Assembly (NCBI RefSeq): GCF_027409185.1
Contig: NC_084478.1
Location: 80,273,624-80,337,623 of the forward strand
Length of the DNA stretch: 64,000 nt
From: Cynocephalus volans
Lineage: Eukaryota; Chordata; Mammalia; Dermoptera; Cynocephalidae
Direction of reading: 5' to 3'
The position numbers were made by a program, and so were the translations under genes. The notes under the pieces are model-generated. The model ran no database searches, was not told the DNA's origin, and was given only the letters and a program-made list of their open reading frames with translations. Below are positions 1-10,820 of the stretch, piece after piece (the stretch's first letter is position 1; each line of letters begins with the position of its first letter).

Positions 1-954
1 TACTCATTCCCACCTTGTGCCTTTGCCCAGGATGTATTCTCTGGTTGGAATATCATCTCTTTTCTCTTCACCTATCCAAATCCTACTTATCTTTAACAAT
101 ATGTGTAAATTTCTTCTTTTCCATATTTTTGCTTATAGAGTCATAAAATATCTCTGGAAGGATAAATAAGAGATAAATGACATTGATTGCTTGAGACAGG
201 GCTGGAAGGAGGAAAGATATTACTGATTTGTTGCAGGAGGGACAGTTAATCTGATGAAAGTATCTAATATGACGCCTTCAGAAGTAGGAGGGAGACTGAA
301 ATTTGTAGTCTGAGGAGAAAGATGAAGGTCTGGAACAGCCTCTGTGGGAGAGTGCCAGGGAATGTCTGAGACAAATAAAAGGGTTGCTGAGCAGCTGCAA
401 GGGCCAAGTTGAAATTAGACAGCATGAATTTACATTTGTCTGCTTGGATTTCCCTCTACCAGTGTTCTGGGACTTTGGGAGCAGAAAGGGAGAAAGAGGA
501 CAGTGGAGGCAGGGATCCCAGAGACAGTAATACTGAAGTGGCTGCCCACAGAGTGTGGGGTGGGGGAGAAATGCAGTGTAACTGGGAGATAATTACTTGA
601 TCTGGATAAAGTGAGAGGTGGAGTACCTGGGGTCCCACTGAAGTTAGAGATCAGGTAATCAGAGATGTGAAAGTTGTTTGGAAAAGCCTTATATCAATGT
701 TAAGATATCACTGATCAACGAGGGGCCTCCCTGGCCCCCAGTTAGTCTTGCTGAAAGGACTCTGCTAGGCTAGAGGAGTGTGATGCCAAGCTCCTCTTTT
801 TAGATCCCCGTTGGGTCCTTAGGTTTTGGATGTTCTCAATAATGGCTCTAGGACAGCTCTGACCAATGACTGAGATTTTAAGCAGGTGGGTTTCATCACT
901 GAAACTGGAGCTTCTGTAAGAGGCATAGTGGGAGTAATAACAAAAATTAGAGAA
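1..954. other. intergenic, no recognised element
   Basis: I see no gene, RNA or clear repeat here. The short ORFs have no recognisable protein content and no splice context. The sequence is of mixed composition and is probably ancient, unalignable intergenic DNA. Confidence 0.5.
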
Positions 955-1365
955 ACTACTATTTATTGAGACTTTCCTTTAATCCAGACACTGTAATAAA
1001 GATTTTATATATCCCGTCCCATACTGGCCAGCCACCAGAAAAAAAAAAAAAAAGATTACGCACACACACAGATGTGTGTGTGTATATATGTATATTCTCT
1101 GTTCTGTGTGTGTGTGTGTGTATTCCCTCTCTCTTTTTTTTTTTTTTTTGGTGGCTGGTGGGTATGGGAATCTGAACCCTTGACCTTGGTGTTCTAACAC
1201 TGCACTCTAAGCAACTGAGCTAACTGGCCAGCTTATATTCTCATTTAATTCTCACAAAAGTGTATAAAAGTAATTTTCCCTAGGTCAGACAGCTAGCAAA
1301 TGTCAGAGCTGGGACTCAAATCCAGGTTTGACTACAAAGCAAAGCCTGTGCTCTTTGGTGTCAAA
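955..1365 (-). repeat. MIR SINE split by a tRNA-SINE
   Basis: The flanks read as a MIR on the minus strand. 'ttattgagac' and 'ccagacactgtaata' lie on the left. 'tcatttaattctcacaaa' and 'ggtcagacagctagcaaatg' followed by 'gctgggactcaaatccagg' lie on the right. The middle (about 1012-1235) is tRNA-SINE sequence and CA/TG repeats. Confidence 0.65.
1131..1235 (-). repeat. single-unit tRNA-derived SINE (old type)
   Basis: A poly-T tract is followed by the reverse complement of the single-unit SINE ('tgaacccttgaccttggtg', 'gagctaactggccagc'). It sits inside the MIR. A short fragment of the same family at 1012-1050 and a CA/TG microsatellite (1060-1125) lie just before it. Confidence 0.75.
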
Positions 1366-2399
1366 ATATTTTCAGCAAACACTCCTCTCCCTTAAATGAA
1401 TCTTATTTTGCCAATCACATTAGTTAGGGAATTATAGATGCACTTTCACCAAAAAGAAAAAAAGAAAAAAAGAAAAAACAATTATACAGAGTTGAAAGCT
1501 TTTGATGAGTAAGGGGTTAATTGAATAGGGTGGAAGAGAAGATTGGAGACAGTGAAACCAGTTGAAGATTATTGCAGTGGTTCAGGGGATAAAGAGGAGA
1601 CCCCAGACTAAGTAAGACCCCAGACTAAGTAAGAAGGGAAGGAAAGGTAATAGATTTAAGAGATAGTTCCACAGGTTGGAGTGAAAGTAATGTGGCTATG
1701 CTCGTCTTCTGTGTCCCTTGAACATGTGCAGCTCACTCCTTTCTCAATGCCTCTCTACTATCTGATCCTCTGCCTGCAATACTCTTCCTCCAGATCTTTG
1801 AGTAGCTCGATCCTTCTTGTCATTCAGTTCTCAACTCAAATATCACCTCTCATGATAGGGAACCAATTAATTATCTTGAAAACTGGTCAATAAAGGGAAA
1901 GAATGAATCAGGCATTTTTTCAAAACTATGAGAAGACATATCTTTTTACAAAACTATTCAAATAAATAAAAAGAAAAAGAAATGATAGAACTGGAATATC
2001 ACCATATTTCTATCCTCAATAAATAAATAGATATAGGTTGTGAGCATCAACAACTTCTAAGATCACAAAAGGAGAGATACCAGACATTATGTCTATCCTA
2101 TAGTCATACCAAAGGGGTGGAATCTGAGTGTAAATTTAATCTGGGGATCCAGTTGCCAATTTGCAGGACAGATACAGAAGATAGAGGATTTGCATGATGT
2201 GTATACAATTAGCAAAATCCAGACTGAGAAACTCTACAGGTCGAAGGGCTTGAGTTTTTCCACAGGTACATTGTAAGAAAAAGAAAGAGATATAAGGAGT
2301 ACCTGTAGATTAAAAGATTCTGAAGACATCAAATTTAAAGAAAATGAGCAAGACTAAATTAGAGTGTCTAGGGATCCTTACTTGGTGATAAACTACTTT
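1366..2399. other. intergenic, mostly unrecognised
   Basis: No gene is seen. It contains a GAAAAA-type simple repeat at about 1452-1478 and an exact 17-bp tandem duplication (1598-1614 and 1615-1631). The rest resembles degraded repeat sequence I cannot classify. Confidence 0.45.
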
Positions 2400-2640
2400 G
2401 AAAAACCTACAAGGAAATGATTAATGTAAAAGTCAGGATAGTTAGTGGTTACTTATGGGGGGAAGAGTTGTGACTGGCATAAGACACATGGAAGGGCTGC
2501 TGGCATTTGTGGAGAACTACTTTTTGACCTGAGTATTGTTTACCTTATTTAGTAATCCATGCATTTGATTTGTATGGTTTTGTATCTCTCCACATCATTT
2601 TACGATAAAATGATTTTTTAAAATTAAAAAAAAATCACCT
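2400..2640 (+). repeat. old L1 3' end (probable)
   Basis: 'gttagtggttacttatgggg', a 'tgacctgagtattg' region, then a T-rich stretch and an A-rich tail resemble the 3' UTR of old mammalian L1 elements in sense orientation. The call rests on recalled family pattern only. Confidence 0.4.
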
Positions 2641-2754
2641 CTCAAAGAGGGCTTTCTTGATCATCCTCTCTAAATTATCACCTACTGTTCCAGTCACTAT
2701 CACATCACCCTGTTTGATTGTCCCCATAGCCCTTATCAACTGAACTGTCCTTAC

Positions 2755-3475
2755 ATGAGAAGCAATAGGATATAATTGTTAAGAGGACAAACTATAACAT
2801 CAGGCTGCTTGGGTTCAAATTTTGTCTCTTCTACTCACTAGCTGTGTCTCTCAGTTTCCTTAACTGTAAAAGGGGGATAATAACAGTGCTTATTGTTAGG
2901 TTCGGCGAGATGGAGAAAAGGGAGAGAGAGAGAGACCCGAGCCAGGCACTATTTCAGCTAAAAAGCTTTATTCCACTAACATGGAGGGGAGACTGAGCCA
3001 GATCAGTTCCCCTGAACAAAGGAAAGCAGGGATTTATAAGCCTTGAGGGTTCTGGCAGAGTAATGGGCAATTTCAAAATCAGTGGTATGCAAGGTGACAC
3101 AGCCCTTGTAGTCTGCTAACACCTGGTCAGTTAGGGCATAGGATTCTAATTAGTGTTGCTGCTATATCAGTGCAAAGCACTCCAGCCCGAAGCTGGCTAT
3201 GGCTACTGCAGCCCACAAGACATTCCTTTGATGATAACTGGTCATGTTTACCCTTTCCCAGGAGAGGAATTTTGCTGCTCAGTTCTTGGAGCAGAAAAGG
3301 GAAAGGTGAGGGGGAGAAAGGGGGAAAGTTGCTTAACCTGACTGTGCTGATGTTAAGCTAGCCAGAGTCCTAATACTTATATCATAGGGTCACTAGGAGT
3401 ATTAAATGAATTAACATATCTAAAGCCCTTAGCACGGTACCTGGGACAGGGAAAGCATTATTAAAATGTTAACAA
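2755..3475 (+). repeat. MIR SINE interrupted by an LTR
   Basis: The left half runs to 2893 ('cactagctgtgtctctcag' then 'gataataacagtgcttat'). The right half resumes at 3376 ('cttatatcatagggtcac', 'ttaaatgaattaaca', 'agcacggtacctggga'). The two halves join cleanly across the CTTAT duplication, so the MIR is the target of the LTR insertion. Confidence 0.75.
2894..3375 (-). mobile_element. solo LTR of an endogenous retrovirus
   Basis: The 482-bp insert has near-inverted ends (TGTTAGG ... CCTAATA; the last bases are presumably a mutated CCTAACA). It is flanked by the 5-bp direct repeat CTTAT (2889-2893 and 3376-3380) inside a MIR. The minus strand carries an AATAAA signal (seen as tttatt near 2968), which sets the orientation. 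No internal retroviral sequence remains, so this is a solo LTR. The family is not identified. Confidence 0.7.
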
Positions 3476-3607
3476 TCTTATTGCATAATTATTTGTTTAC
3501 TTGTGCATTATTTCTCTCTTTTATTAGAATATAAGTCTATCTTAGGACACTATTCCCAGCACCTAAAATTGCCTCATACATAATATGTGATCAATAAATA
3601 TTTGTTG

Positions 3608-3763
3608 GGGGCCGGCCTGTGGCTCACTCGGGAGAGTGTGGTGCTGATAACACCAAGGCCACGGGTTCGGATCCCATATAGGGATGGCTGGTTAGTTCAC
3701 TGGGTGAGCATGGTGCCGACACCACCAAGTCAAGGGTTAAGATCCCCTTACCGGTCATCTTTG

Positions 3764-3815
<52 letters not shown>
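3608..3815 (+). repeat. dimeric t-SINE (CYN-type)
   Basis: Left unit GGGCCGGCCTGTGGCTCAC, right unit ending GATCCCCTTACCGGTCATC, then poly-A and a (TA)n tail. The 10-bp target duplication atatttgttg (3598-3607, 3816-3825) is perfect. Confidence 0.9.
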
Positions 3816-3825
<10 letters not shown>

Positions 3826-3875
3826 AATGAAGGACCTGAATTGGAGTGGCAAAGAATGGATAGAAAAAGGACATG

Positions 3876-5100
3876 CAAAATATTATTTTTTTAAATTTTA
3901 ATTTATCAGTATACAACGTGGATGATTTTCGTGTCCCTTTACCAATTCCTCCTTTTCCCCTTTCCCTCTCCCCCCTGCCCCCATCAACATTATATTTGTT
4001 CACTTGTCTTAACAAGTTCAAGGAACTGTTGTGATTTTTGTGTCTTCTTTCCCTCCCCCCACCGTTTATTTGTTTGTATATTTATTTATTTTTATTAGCT
4101 CCCACAAATAAGTGAAAACATTAGTATTCCATTGTATAGATATAGCACATTTTCCTTATCCATTCATCCAATGATGGGCATTTAGGCTGGTTCCAACTCT
4201 TGGCTATTGTAAATAGTGCTGCAATAAACATGGGAGTACAGATATCCCTTCGACATGATGATTTCCATTCCTGTGGGTATATACCCAGCAGTGGAATAGC
4301 TGGATCAAATGGTAGGTCTATCTGTAATTGTTTGAGGAACCTCCATATCATTTTCCATAAAGGCTGCGCCATTTTGCAGTCCCACCAACAGTTTAGGAGG
4401 GTTCCTTTTTCTCCGCATCCTTGTTAGTATTTATCATTCTCAGTCTTTTGGATATTAGTTGTCCTAACTGGAGTGAGATGGTATCTCAAAGTTGTTGTGA
4501 TTTGCATTTCCTGAGTGCTGAGTGATGTTGAGGATTTTTTCATGTGTCTGTTGGCCATTTGTGTATCTTCCTTTGAGAAATGCTTACTCAGCTTCTTTGC
4601 CCATTTTTTAGTTAGGTTACTTGTTTTTTTGCTGTTGAGTTCCTCGTATTTTCTGGATATTAATCCTTTGTCAGATGTATGTTTTGCAAATATTTTCTCC
4701 CACTCTTTTGGCTTTCTTTTCACTCTGTTAACTGTTTCTTTTGCTGTGCAGAAGCTTTTTAGTTTGATATAATCCCATTTGTTTATTTTTCCTTTGGTTG
4801 CCTGTGCTTTGGGGGTCATATTCATAAAGGGTGTACCCAGTCTAACTTCCTGAAGTGTTTCCTGTATGTTTTCTTTAAGGAGTTTTATTGTTTCAGGACA
4901 TATACTTTAAAATATTATTATTATTATTATTTTTATTTTATTTTGTCGATATACATTGTGGCTGATTATTGCTCCCCATCACCAAAACCTCCCTCCCTTC
5001 TCCCTCCCCCCCAACAATGTCCTTTCTGTTTGCTTGTCGTATCAACTTCAAGTAATTGTGGTTGTTATATCTTCTTCCCCCCCCCTAAAATATTATTTTA
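3876..5100 (-). mobile_element. L1 3' half (ORF2 C-terminus and 3' UTR), antisense
   Basis: The minus strand from about 4825 to 4121 encodes L1 ORF2 C-terminal sequence in two broken frames, including an [14 protein letters not shown] stretch and a terminal YIYTMEY motif. The C/T-rich plus strand at 3890-4075 is the reverse of the L1 3' UTR. A second, truncated copy of the same 3' UTR follows at about 4910-5090. 'aaaatattatttt' at both outer edges (about 3876 and 5087) is a likely target duplication. It is inactive: 5'-truncated and frameshifted. Confidence 0.85.
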
Positions 5101-5470
5101 AAAGAAGAAAACCCTGGACTTGATGATTTTTTTTCTGATGGGGAGGGAAGGGTATAAGATGACTCCAAGACTTCAAACTTAAGTAACAAGTAGAAGGCTA
5201 GTGCTTGTAACAAAAATAGGAAAACCATAAACTGGAACTAATATTATTTAAATATTATTTTGATAATGAATTTTATTTTAGATATGAGTTTGAAATAATG
5301 TCAGAGCATACAAGTGGAAATGCCAGCAGGCAGTTCATTGTAAATGCAAAATTGGAGTTCGTGAGAAAGGTCAGCATTGAAGATACGTTTGAGTATCACC
5401 TGCATCAATGTGACACTTAAATATTCAACATTCTGGTATGAGCTTCCTTCATCTCTAAAATACAACAAAT
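5101..5470. other. intergenic, nothing recognised
   Basis: AT-rich sequence with no recognisable gene or repeat. Confidence 0.4.
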
Positions 5471-5472
5471 AG

Positions 5473-5580
5473 GGCTGGCCAGTTTACTCAGTTGGTTAGA
5501 GCGTGGTGCTGATAACATCAAGGTCCAGGGTTTGATCCCTGTACTGGCCAGCTGCCAAAAACAAAAAACAAAAACAAATA
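5473..5580 (+). repeat. single-unit tRNA-derived SINE
   Basis: Starts GGGCTGGCCAGTTTACTCAG, has the tRNA B-box-like 'gggtttgatccctg', then CCAGCTGCC and an A-rich tail. Confidence 0.85.
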
Positions 5581-5639
5581 AAATGCAACAAATTTGCAGA
5601 AGTAAATAAAATGAAAAATAAAAGACTTGAACCCTCCAA

Positions 5640-6385
5640 TTTATTCCTCAGAGGAACTTACTGTTAGCAGTTTGGTGTATATCCTTCCACACATTTTTTT
5701 ACACAGTTGCAAATATATATTGTCATATAATATGTAGAGGCATAGAAAAAGTCTGACATGATACGTACACACATATGGAGAACTTTTTTTTTTCTGGACA
5801 ATTTGGAATTATTCTATAGTAATGTGCTGTGTCTTCTATAATCATTAAATATATCACTTATATATATTACTTATATATGACTTATAATTATAATTATATT
5901 TATATTATTTATATTTTATTATATAATATATATTTATATATTATTTATATAATTATAATCATACTTATTATAATTATATATTACTTATATTACATATCAC
6001 TTATGTATTACTTACATAGTCCTTGAAGATATTTCTGTCAGTATGTATAGATCTCTGACATTCTTTCTTGTGCTGCATAGTACTTTATTGTATGGATGTG
6101 CCATAGTTTAACTAACCCCTGTTGATGGACACTTATGTTGTTTTATGTAATTTTTTGTCACTACAAATTATGCAGCAATGAAAATCATAGTACATGTATC
6201 TTTGAGCATTTGTGCTAATATTTCTTGAGGATAGATTCCCAGAAGTGAGATTTCTGGAAAACAAGGTATATACATACATCCTTCCACATCTAAAATGTTA
6301 ATAGCTATTGCTCAATTTCCCTCCACAAAGGCTGTTCCAATTTTCATGGTCACCCAGTGGTACCAGTTTCCCCAATACCCTCATC
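5640..6385 (-). repeat. old L1 fragment, antisense, with AT-rich expansion
   Basis: 'tgtatggatgtgccatagtt', 'tgatggacacttatgttg', 'agattcccagaagtgag' and 'ttccctccacaaaggctg' are the usual plus-strand look of antisense L1 ORF2 3' sequence. A TAT/ATA-rich low-complexity block occupies about 5840-6015. Confidence 0.7.
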
Positions 6386-6390
6386 AATTC

Positions 6391-6488
6391 TTTTTTTTTT
6401 TTTTTGCAGCTGGCCAGTACAGGGATCTGAACCTGTGACCGTGGAGTTATAAGGCTACGCTCTAACCAAGTGAGCTAACAAGCCAGCC
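6391..6488 (-). repeat. single-unit tRNA-derived SINE
   Basis: Poly-T, 'gcagctggccagtaca', 'ggatctgaacctgtgacc' and 'gagctaacaagccagcc' are the reverse complement of the single-unit SINE. Confidence 0.85.
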
Positions 6489-6714
6489 TCTTTTTCTGTT
6501 TTCTAGTAGTGTCTCAGTTGATTCTTTTAGATTGTCTGTATATCATGTAAACAAGGATATATGACTCTTCCTTTATAACATTTTCAACTTTTTATCTTCT
6601 TTTGTCTTAATATTTTGACTAGAACCTGCAGAGCAATACTAATAGTTGTGAAACACATGAATATTCCTGTCTTGCTCTGACTTTTAAGGAGAGTATTTAA
6701 AAGTATTTCACTAA

Positions 6715-6863
6715 GGGCCGGCCCGTGGCTCACTCGGGAGAGTACGGTGCTGATAACACCAAGGCCCCGGGTTCGGATCCCATATACGGATGGCCGGTTC
6801 GCTCACTGGCTGAGCGTGGTGCTCACAACACCAAGTCAAGGGTTAAGATCCCCTTACCGGTCA

Positions 6864-6894
<31 letters not shown>
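6715..6894 (+). repeat. dimeric t-SINE (CYN-type)
   Basis: A full-length dimer very close to the consensus, with a long poly-A and a perfect 12-bp target duplication gtatttcactaa (6703-6714 and 6895-6906). Being so intact, it is likely a recent insertion. Confidence 0.92.
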
Positions 6895-6989
6895 GTATTT
6901 CACTAATGGATATGATGATTGCAGTGATTTTATCATAGACATTCCTGATCGAGTTATGAAATTATTCTGTGTCTGGCCTGCTGAGAAAA

Positions 6990-7740
6990 TGTTTTTAAGG
7001 CACTACAAGCATTAGGTAAAAATTCAACTAGTACAAAAGAATATGTGAAGAGTTGCCCATCTCTATTCCCCAGTTTCCAAGTTCTCTTACTGAGAGGCAA
7101 TTCCTGTTCATTTCTATGTGTCCTACCAGAGATAAATTGATGCAAATATAAGTATATATGTGAATATGTTATTTTTTTTGCACAAATGATAGCATACTAT
7201 ATGCACTGTTCTCAACCCTGATTTTTTGTTGGTAAGTCAGTCTGTCAGTCATTTTTTTGTAGGTAATCTGTCTCTTTGGCACTTTTCCCCCTACTTTTTA
7301 GGATGGAAAATTTCAAACATATGAAAGTAAGAGAATAGCGGCTGGCAGGTTAGTTCACTTGGGAGAGCATGGTGCTGGTAACACCAAGGTCAAGGGTTCA
7401 GATCCCTGTACTGGCCAGCTGCTCCCCCCCCCCCCAAAAAAAGTAAAAAGAGAATCGTACACTGAATTCCTGTGTACCTGCCACCTGGATTCAGTGGTTA
7501 TTAACTCATGTCCAATCTTGTTTCATCTATATCCCCCTAACCCCCGCTCCCTCACCCACACACCAAGGTTACTCCGAAGCAAATATCAGACATCATATTT
7601 CATTTCATCTATAAATATTTTGGTATGTGTCTATAAAATATAGGGACTCTTTTCAAACATTACAACAAAACTACCACTTCTAAAAAAAAAACAGTTCTTT
7701 AATGTCATCGAATATACAATAACTGTTCAAATTTTCCCTA
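6990..7740. repeat. old L1-type sequence with inserted SINE
   Basis: 'tccaatcttgtttcatctat' and 'gcaaatatcagacatcat' match a common old L1-class interspersed repeat. A single-unit SINE lies within it at 7339-7445. Confidence 0.5.
7339..7445 (+). repeat. single-unit tRNA-derived SINE
   Basis: 'gcggctggcaggttagttca', 'caagggttcagatccctg', 'ctggccagctgc', then a C-run and a short A-tail. Confidence 0.8.
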
Positions 7741-7750
7741 TTACCTCCTA

Positions 7751-7820
7751 ATTTTTTTTGGCAGCTGCCTGGTGTGGGGATCTGAACCCTTGACCTTGGT
7801 GTTACAAGGCTGCACTGATC
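7751..7820 (-). repeat. truncated single-unit tRNA-SINE
   Basis: 'ggcagctgcctggtgtgggg' and 'tgaacccttgaccttggtg' are the tail and central part of the SINE in reverse; its head is missing after about 7818. Confidence 0.7.
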
Positions 7821-8148
7821 ATAAACGTTTGTGTTTTTTAGTTTGGTTGAATCAGAATTCAAATAAGTACTACACACTGCAATTGGTTGATATGTTTCTT
7901 AAATCTCTTAATCGATAGGTGCCCTTTCCATCTCCACACCCCCCCTTTTTTCTCCTGTGGGATTTTGTTGTTGAAGAAACTGGGTGGTTTGTCCTATACA
8001 GCTTTGAGTGGTTGCATCCCTGAGGTGGTGTTCTTCTGTTTCCTGTATTTCCTGAATATTGATTAGATTTAGATGCTAGCTTCAGGGTTTTTTGGGGGCA
8101 AGAATATTTCATAGGTAGTGTTGTACATTTCCATGTTTTGGGGGGTGG

Positions 8149-8235
8149 GGGGGCTAGCCGGTACAAGAATCAAACCCTGGACCTTGGTGTTATCAGCACC
8201 ATGCTCTAACCAACTGAGATAACTGGCCAGCCCCA
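8149..8235 (-). repeat. single-unit tRNA-derived SINE
   Basis: 'gctagccggtacaagaatc', 'aaaccctggaccttggtg' and 'gagataactggccagcccc' in reverse orientation, inserted in antisense old L1 sequence (about 7820-8500). Confidence 0.8.
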
Positions 8236-8660
8236 TGTTGTGTACTTTCATAAGTAGATACAAAGTCTCTTACTCGTTTTAGGATATTTTCTTCAATGTT
8301 CTGAAGTTTCACTACAATGTGTCTGGGTGAGGATTTCTTTCTTTTTTCTTTTTTTTCCTCCTGTTTGGATTCCTGAATCTTGAAGATTGGCATCTTTCAT
8401 GAATTCTCAGCTATGTTCTCTTCAAATATGCCACTCTATTGTTTTCTCCGTTTGTCACGTGAACTCCAATTAGACATCATCTATAGGCATGGGACCTTTA
8501 AAACTAGGCTATAGGCCACCAGGAATCAGATGATCTCAGAGCAGGGTCTGCTCCAGTACTTACCCGAGTGGAGTTGTGGTTTTTCATTGTTTCCATTGAC
8601 TGTTTCCTATACTTTATTGACAGTGCACCATATATGTGTGTGTGTTTTTGTTTTTTAAAA

Positions 8661-8780
8661 AAATCTACAGCATCCAGTATTCCCAGGTGCTCTCCCATCC
8701 AAGTACTAACTGGGTCTGACCCTGCCTAGCTTCCAAGATCAGATGACATTGGGCACATTCAGGGTGGTATGGCCGTAGAC
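8661..8780 (-). pseudogene. RNA5SP: 5S rRNA pseudogene (full length, retroposed)
   Basis: Read on the minus strand from 8780, the sequence begins GTCTACGGCCATACCACCCT. It continues through a recognisable 5S body ('gcctagcttccaagatc' and 'agtactaactgggtctgacc' on the + strand) and ends with '...gctgtagattt' at 8661. The length is 120 nt, as in vertebrate 5S rRNA. The internal promoter region is recognisable but several positions differ from functional 5S rRNA. An A-rich stretch follows the 3' end on the minus strand (8642-8660). This suggests a reverse-transcribed copy, not a member of the tandem 5S array. Confidence 0.9.
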
Positions 8781-8837
8781 GAATGTTTGGATAGACATAT
8801 ACATATATATACACGCACTTAAAAATATATCTTGAGG

Positions 8838-8935
8838 GGGGCTGGCTGGTAGCTGACGTAGTTAGAGCACAGTGTTGTAACACCAAGGTCTAGGGTTCGG
8901 ATCCCTGTACTGCCGGCCAGCTGGGGGGGGGGGGG
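8838..8935 (+). repeat. single-unit tRNA-derived SINE
   Basis: 'ggggctggctggtagctgac', 'tagggttcggatccctgta', 'cggccagctg', then a G-run and a TA repeat. A second, shorter copy of the same type follows at about 8973-9075. Confidence 0.8.
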
Positions 8936-9404
8936 AATATATATATATGCATATATACACATATAAAATCTTGAGGCTGGTCAGTTATGGCTGGTTAGCT
9001 CAGTTGGCTCAGTTTGATCCCTGTACCAGCCAGCTGCCACATACACAAAAATAAAAACATTAAAAAAAAATATATATATATGTATATGTATCTTGAAATC
9101 CATTCCATATCAGTACATAGTCTACCTCATTCCTTTTCTTTTTTCATTTATTGAAGTATAACTTAACATTTGGTAAAATGCACAGATCTTAAGTATACAT
9201 CTTTAAATATGTATGTACCTATGTAACCTCCCCCAGATCAAAATACAGAATATTTCCAGCACCACGGAAGGCTGGCTCCTTGTGCTCCCTCTCTCAGGCA
9301 TTATCCACTCCCAAGATTATCCACATTCTGACCTCTATAATTACAGATTAGTTTTGCCTTTATTTAAATTTTATATAAATGGAATCATACACAGTACTAA
9401 TTGT

Positions 9405-9740
9405 ATCTCGGTATCAATAGGAGATTGATTCCAGGACCCCGCCAGATACCAAAATCCTCTGATGTTCAAGTTCCCGATATAAAATGGTGTAGTATTTTTA
9501 TAAAACCTATGCATATATCTTAAATCATCTCTAGATTAATTATAATACCTATTACAACGACCATGCATCACTTGTGTGCATTAAATGTAGTACTCGGCCT
9601 GTGGCAAATTGAAGTTTTGCTTTTTGGAACTTCGTGAATTTTTTTTTTTTTCTGAATATTTTCTTTTTCTTTTTAAAATTTCTGTTTGTTTTTCCTGAAT
9701 ATTTTAAATCTGTGGTTGGTTGAATCCATGGATGCATAAC
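9405..9740 (+). mobile_element. Tigger/MER2-like non-autonomous DNA transposon
   Basis: 'cggtatcaataggagattg', 'ccaggaccccgccagatacc', 'aatcatctctagattaat' and the end 'gtggttggttgaatccatgg' match the recalled MER2/Tigger family (TcMar-Tigger). It interrupts the surrounding L1 near a TA target. It encodes no transposase. Confidence 0.7.
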
Positions 9741-9993
9741 TCACGCTTTTGCATTTGACTTCTTTCATTCAACATTGTCTGTGAGCTTGGTCTATGTTGA
9801 ATATATTAGTAGTTTGATCTTTTTCATTGCTGTGTAGAATTCTACCTTATTCTTCTTAAAGTTAACTCTCACTTTATAACTATACCATAATTTAGTTAAT
9901 CAATCCTCCGTGGATGGATATTTAAGTTGTTTTCAGTGTTTTGTTAGTACAAACACTACTTTAGTGCATATGTTTGTTCATACATCTTTGCTA

Positions 9994-10069
9994 ATCTTCA
10001 AAAAGTTCATGGAAAGATTCGTATTACCTTTTAATTCTATTTTTCCACCAACTTTTTGAAGTAACCTCA
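9994..10069. mobile_element. palindromic mariner-like MITE, copy A
   Basis: The left arm 'cttcaaaaagttcatgga' and the right arm 'ccaactttttgaagtaac' form an imperfect hairpin of about 76 bp, with TA at the outer edge. Copies B (11290-11578) and C (19339-19423) share both arms and the centre 'ttttaattctatttttcc'. Confidence 0.7.
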
Positions 10070-10200
10070 TATGTGTAAATATATCAGTAGGATAAAATCT
10101 TAGGTGTGTAAGTGCTTGATGAAAGAGTATGTGCATTATTAGTTTTAATAGATATTGCCAAATTGCCCTCCAAAGACGGTATATTAATTTACGCACTCAC

Positions 10201-10606
10201 TGATGGAGTTTGGATGTGTTGTCCCCTCCAAAACTCATGTGGAAATTTGATCTCCAATGTGGCAGTGCTGGAAACTGATTGAGTCATGGGGGTGGATCCC
10301 TCATGAATGGATTAATGCTCTCCCTGGGGGAGGGCGGATTAATGAGTGAGTTCTCACTCTATTAGTTCCCGCGAGAGCTCGTTACTTAAAAAGACCCTGG
10401 CACCTTCTCTCTCTCTCTTGCTTCCTCTCGCCATGTGATCTGCTTGTACCCGCCAGCTGCCTGCCACTTTCTGCCATGAGTAGAAGCAGTCTGAGGCCCA
10501 TGCCAGATGCAGCTGTCCCAGAATCATAAGCCTAATAAACCTCTCTTCTCTATAAATTACCCAGTCTCCGGTATTCTGTTATAGCAATACAAAAAGGACT
10601 AATACA
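10201..10606 (+). mobile_element. solo MaLR LTR (MST/THE1-type)
   Basis: It begins TGATGGAGTTTGGATGTGTT and carries the typical 'catgaatggattaatgctc', 'ttagttcccgcgagagctc', 'cgccatgtgatctgcttg' and 'cctaataaacctctcttctc' (poly-A signal). It ends in 'aaaaggactaataca'. The 5-bp direct repeat ctcac (10196-10200 and 10607-10611) marks the insertion. It is an ERVL-MaLR solo LTR, complete from end to end. Confidence 0.85.
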
Positions 10607-10820
10607 CTCACCAATAATATATATTAGGGTCTGTTTCCAAACATCCTTGCCAACTATTAACAAATATTTTTATCTTTGCCAATCTGACAGGTAAAAATTA
10701 GAAACCTATAATTTTATGTATTGGCCAGCTGCCAAAAAGAAAAAAAAAGTAAACTATAATTTTAACATATTTTTGTTTCTTAACTGAAAATACATGCACG
10801 TGATTAAAAAATTCAAGCAA

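Larger units (their letters stand above)
9120..10195 (-). repeat. old L1 fragment, antisense, split by a DNA transposon
   Basis: 'ttcatttattgaagtataac', 'aaatggaatcatacacagta' and, after the Tigger-like insert, 'ttcattcaacattgtctg' and 'attgccaaattgccctccaa' give the plus-strand appearance of antisense old L1. A palindromic MITE is also inserted, at about 9994-10069. Confidence 0.65.

Noticed and set aside
1055-1130. CA/TG repeat as possible regulatory Z-DNA element
   Set aside because: It is an ordinary short microsatellite growing from SINE A-tails, with no nearby gene.
4424-4825. 133-codon minus-strand ORF
   Set aside because: It is L1 ORF2 C-terminal sequence from a truncated element, not a host gene.
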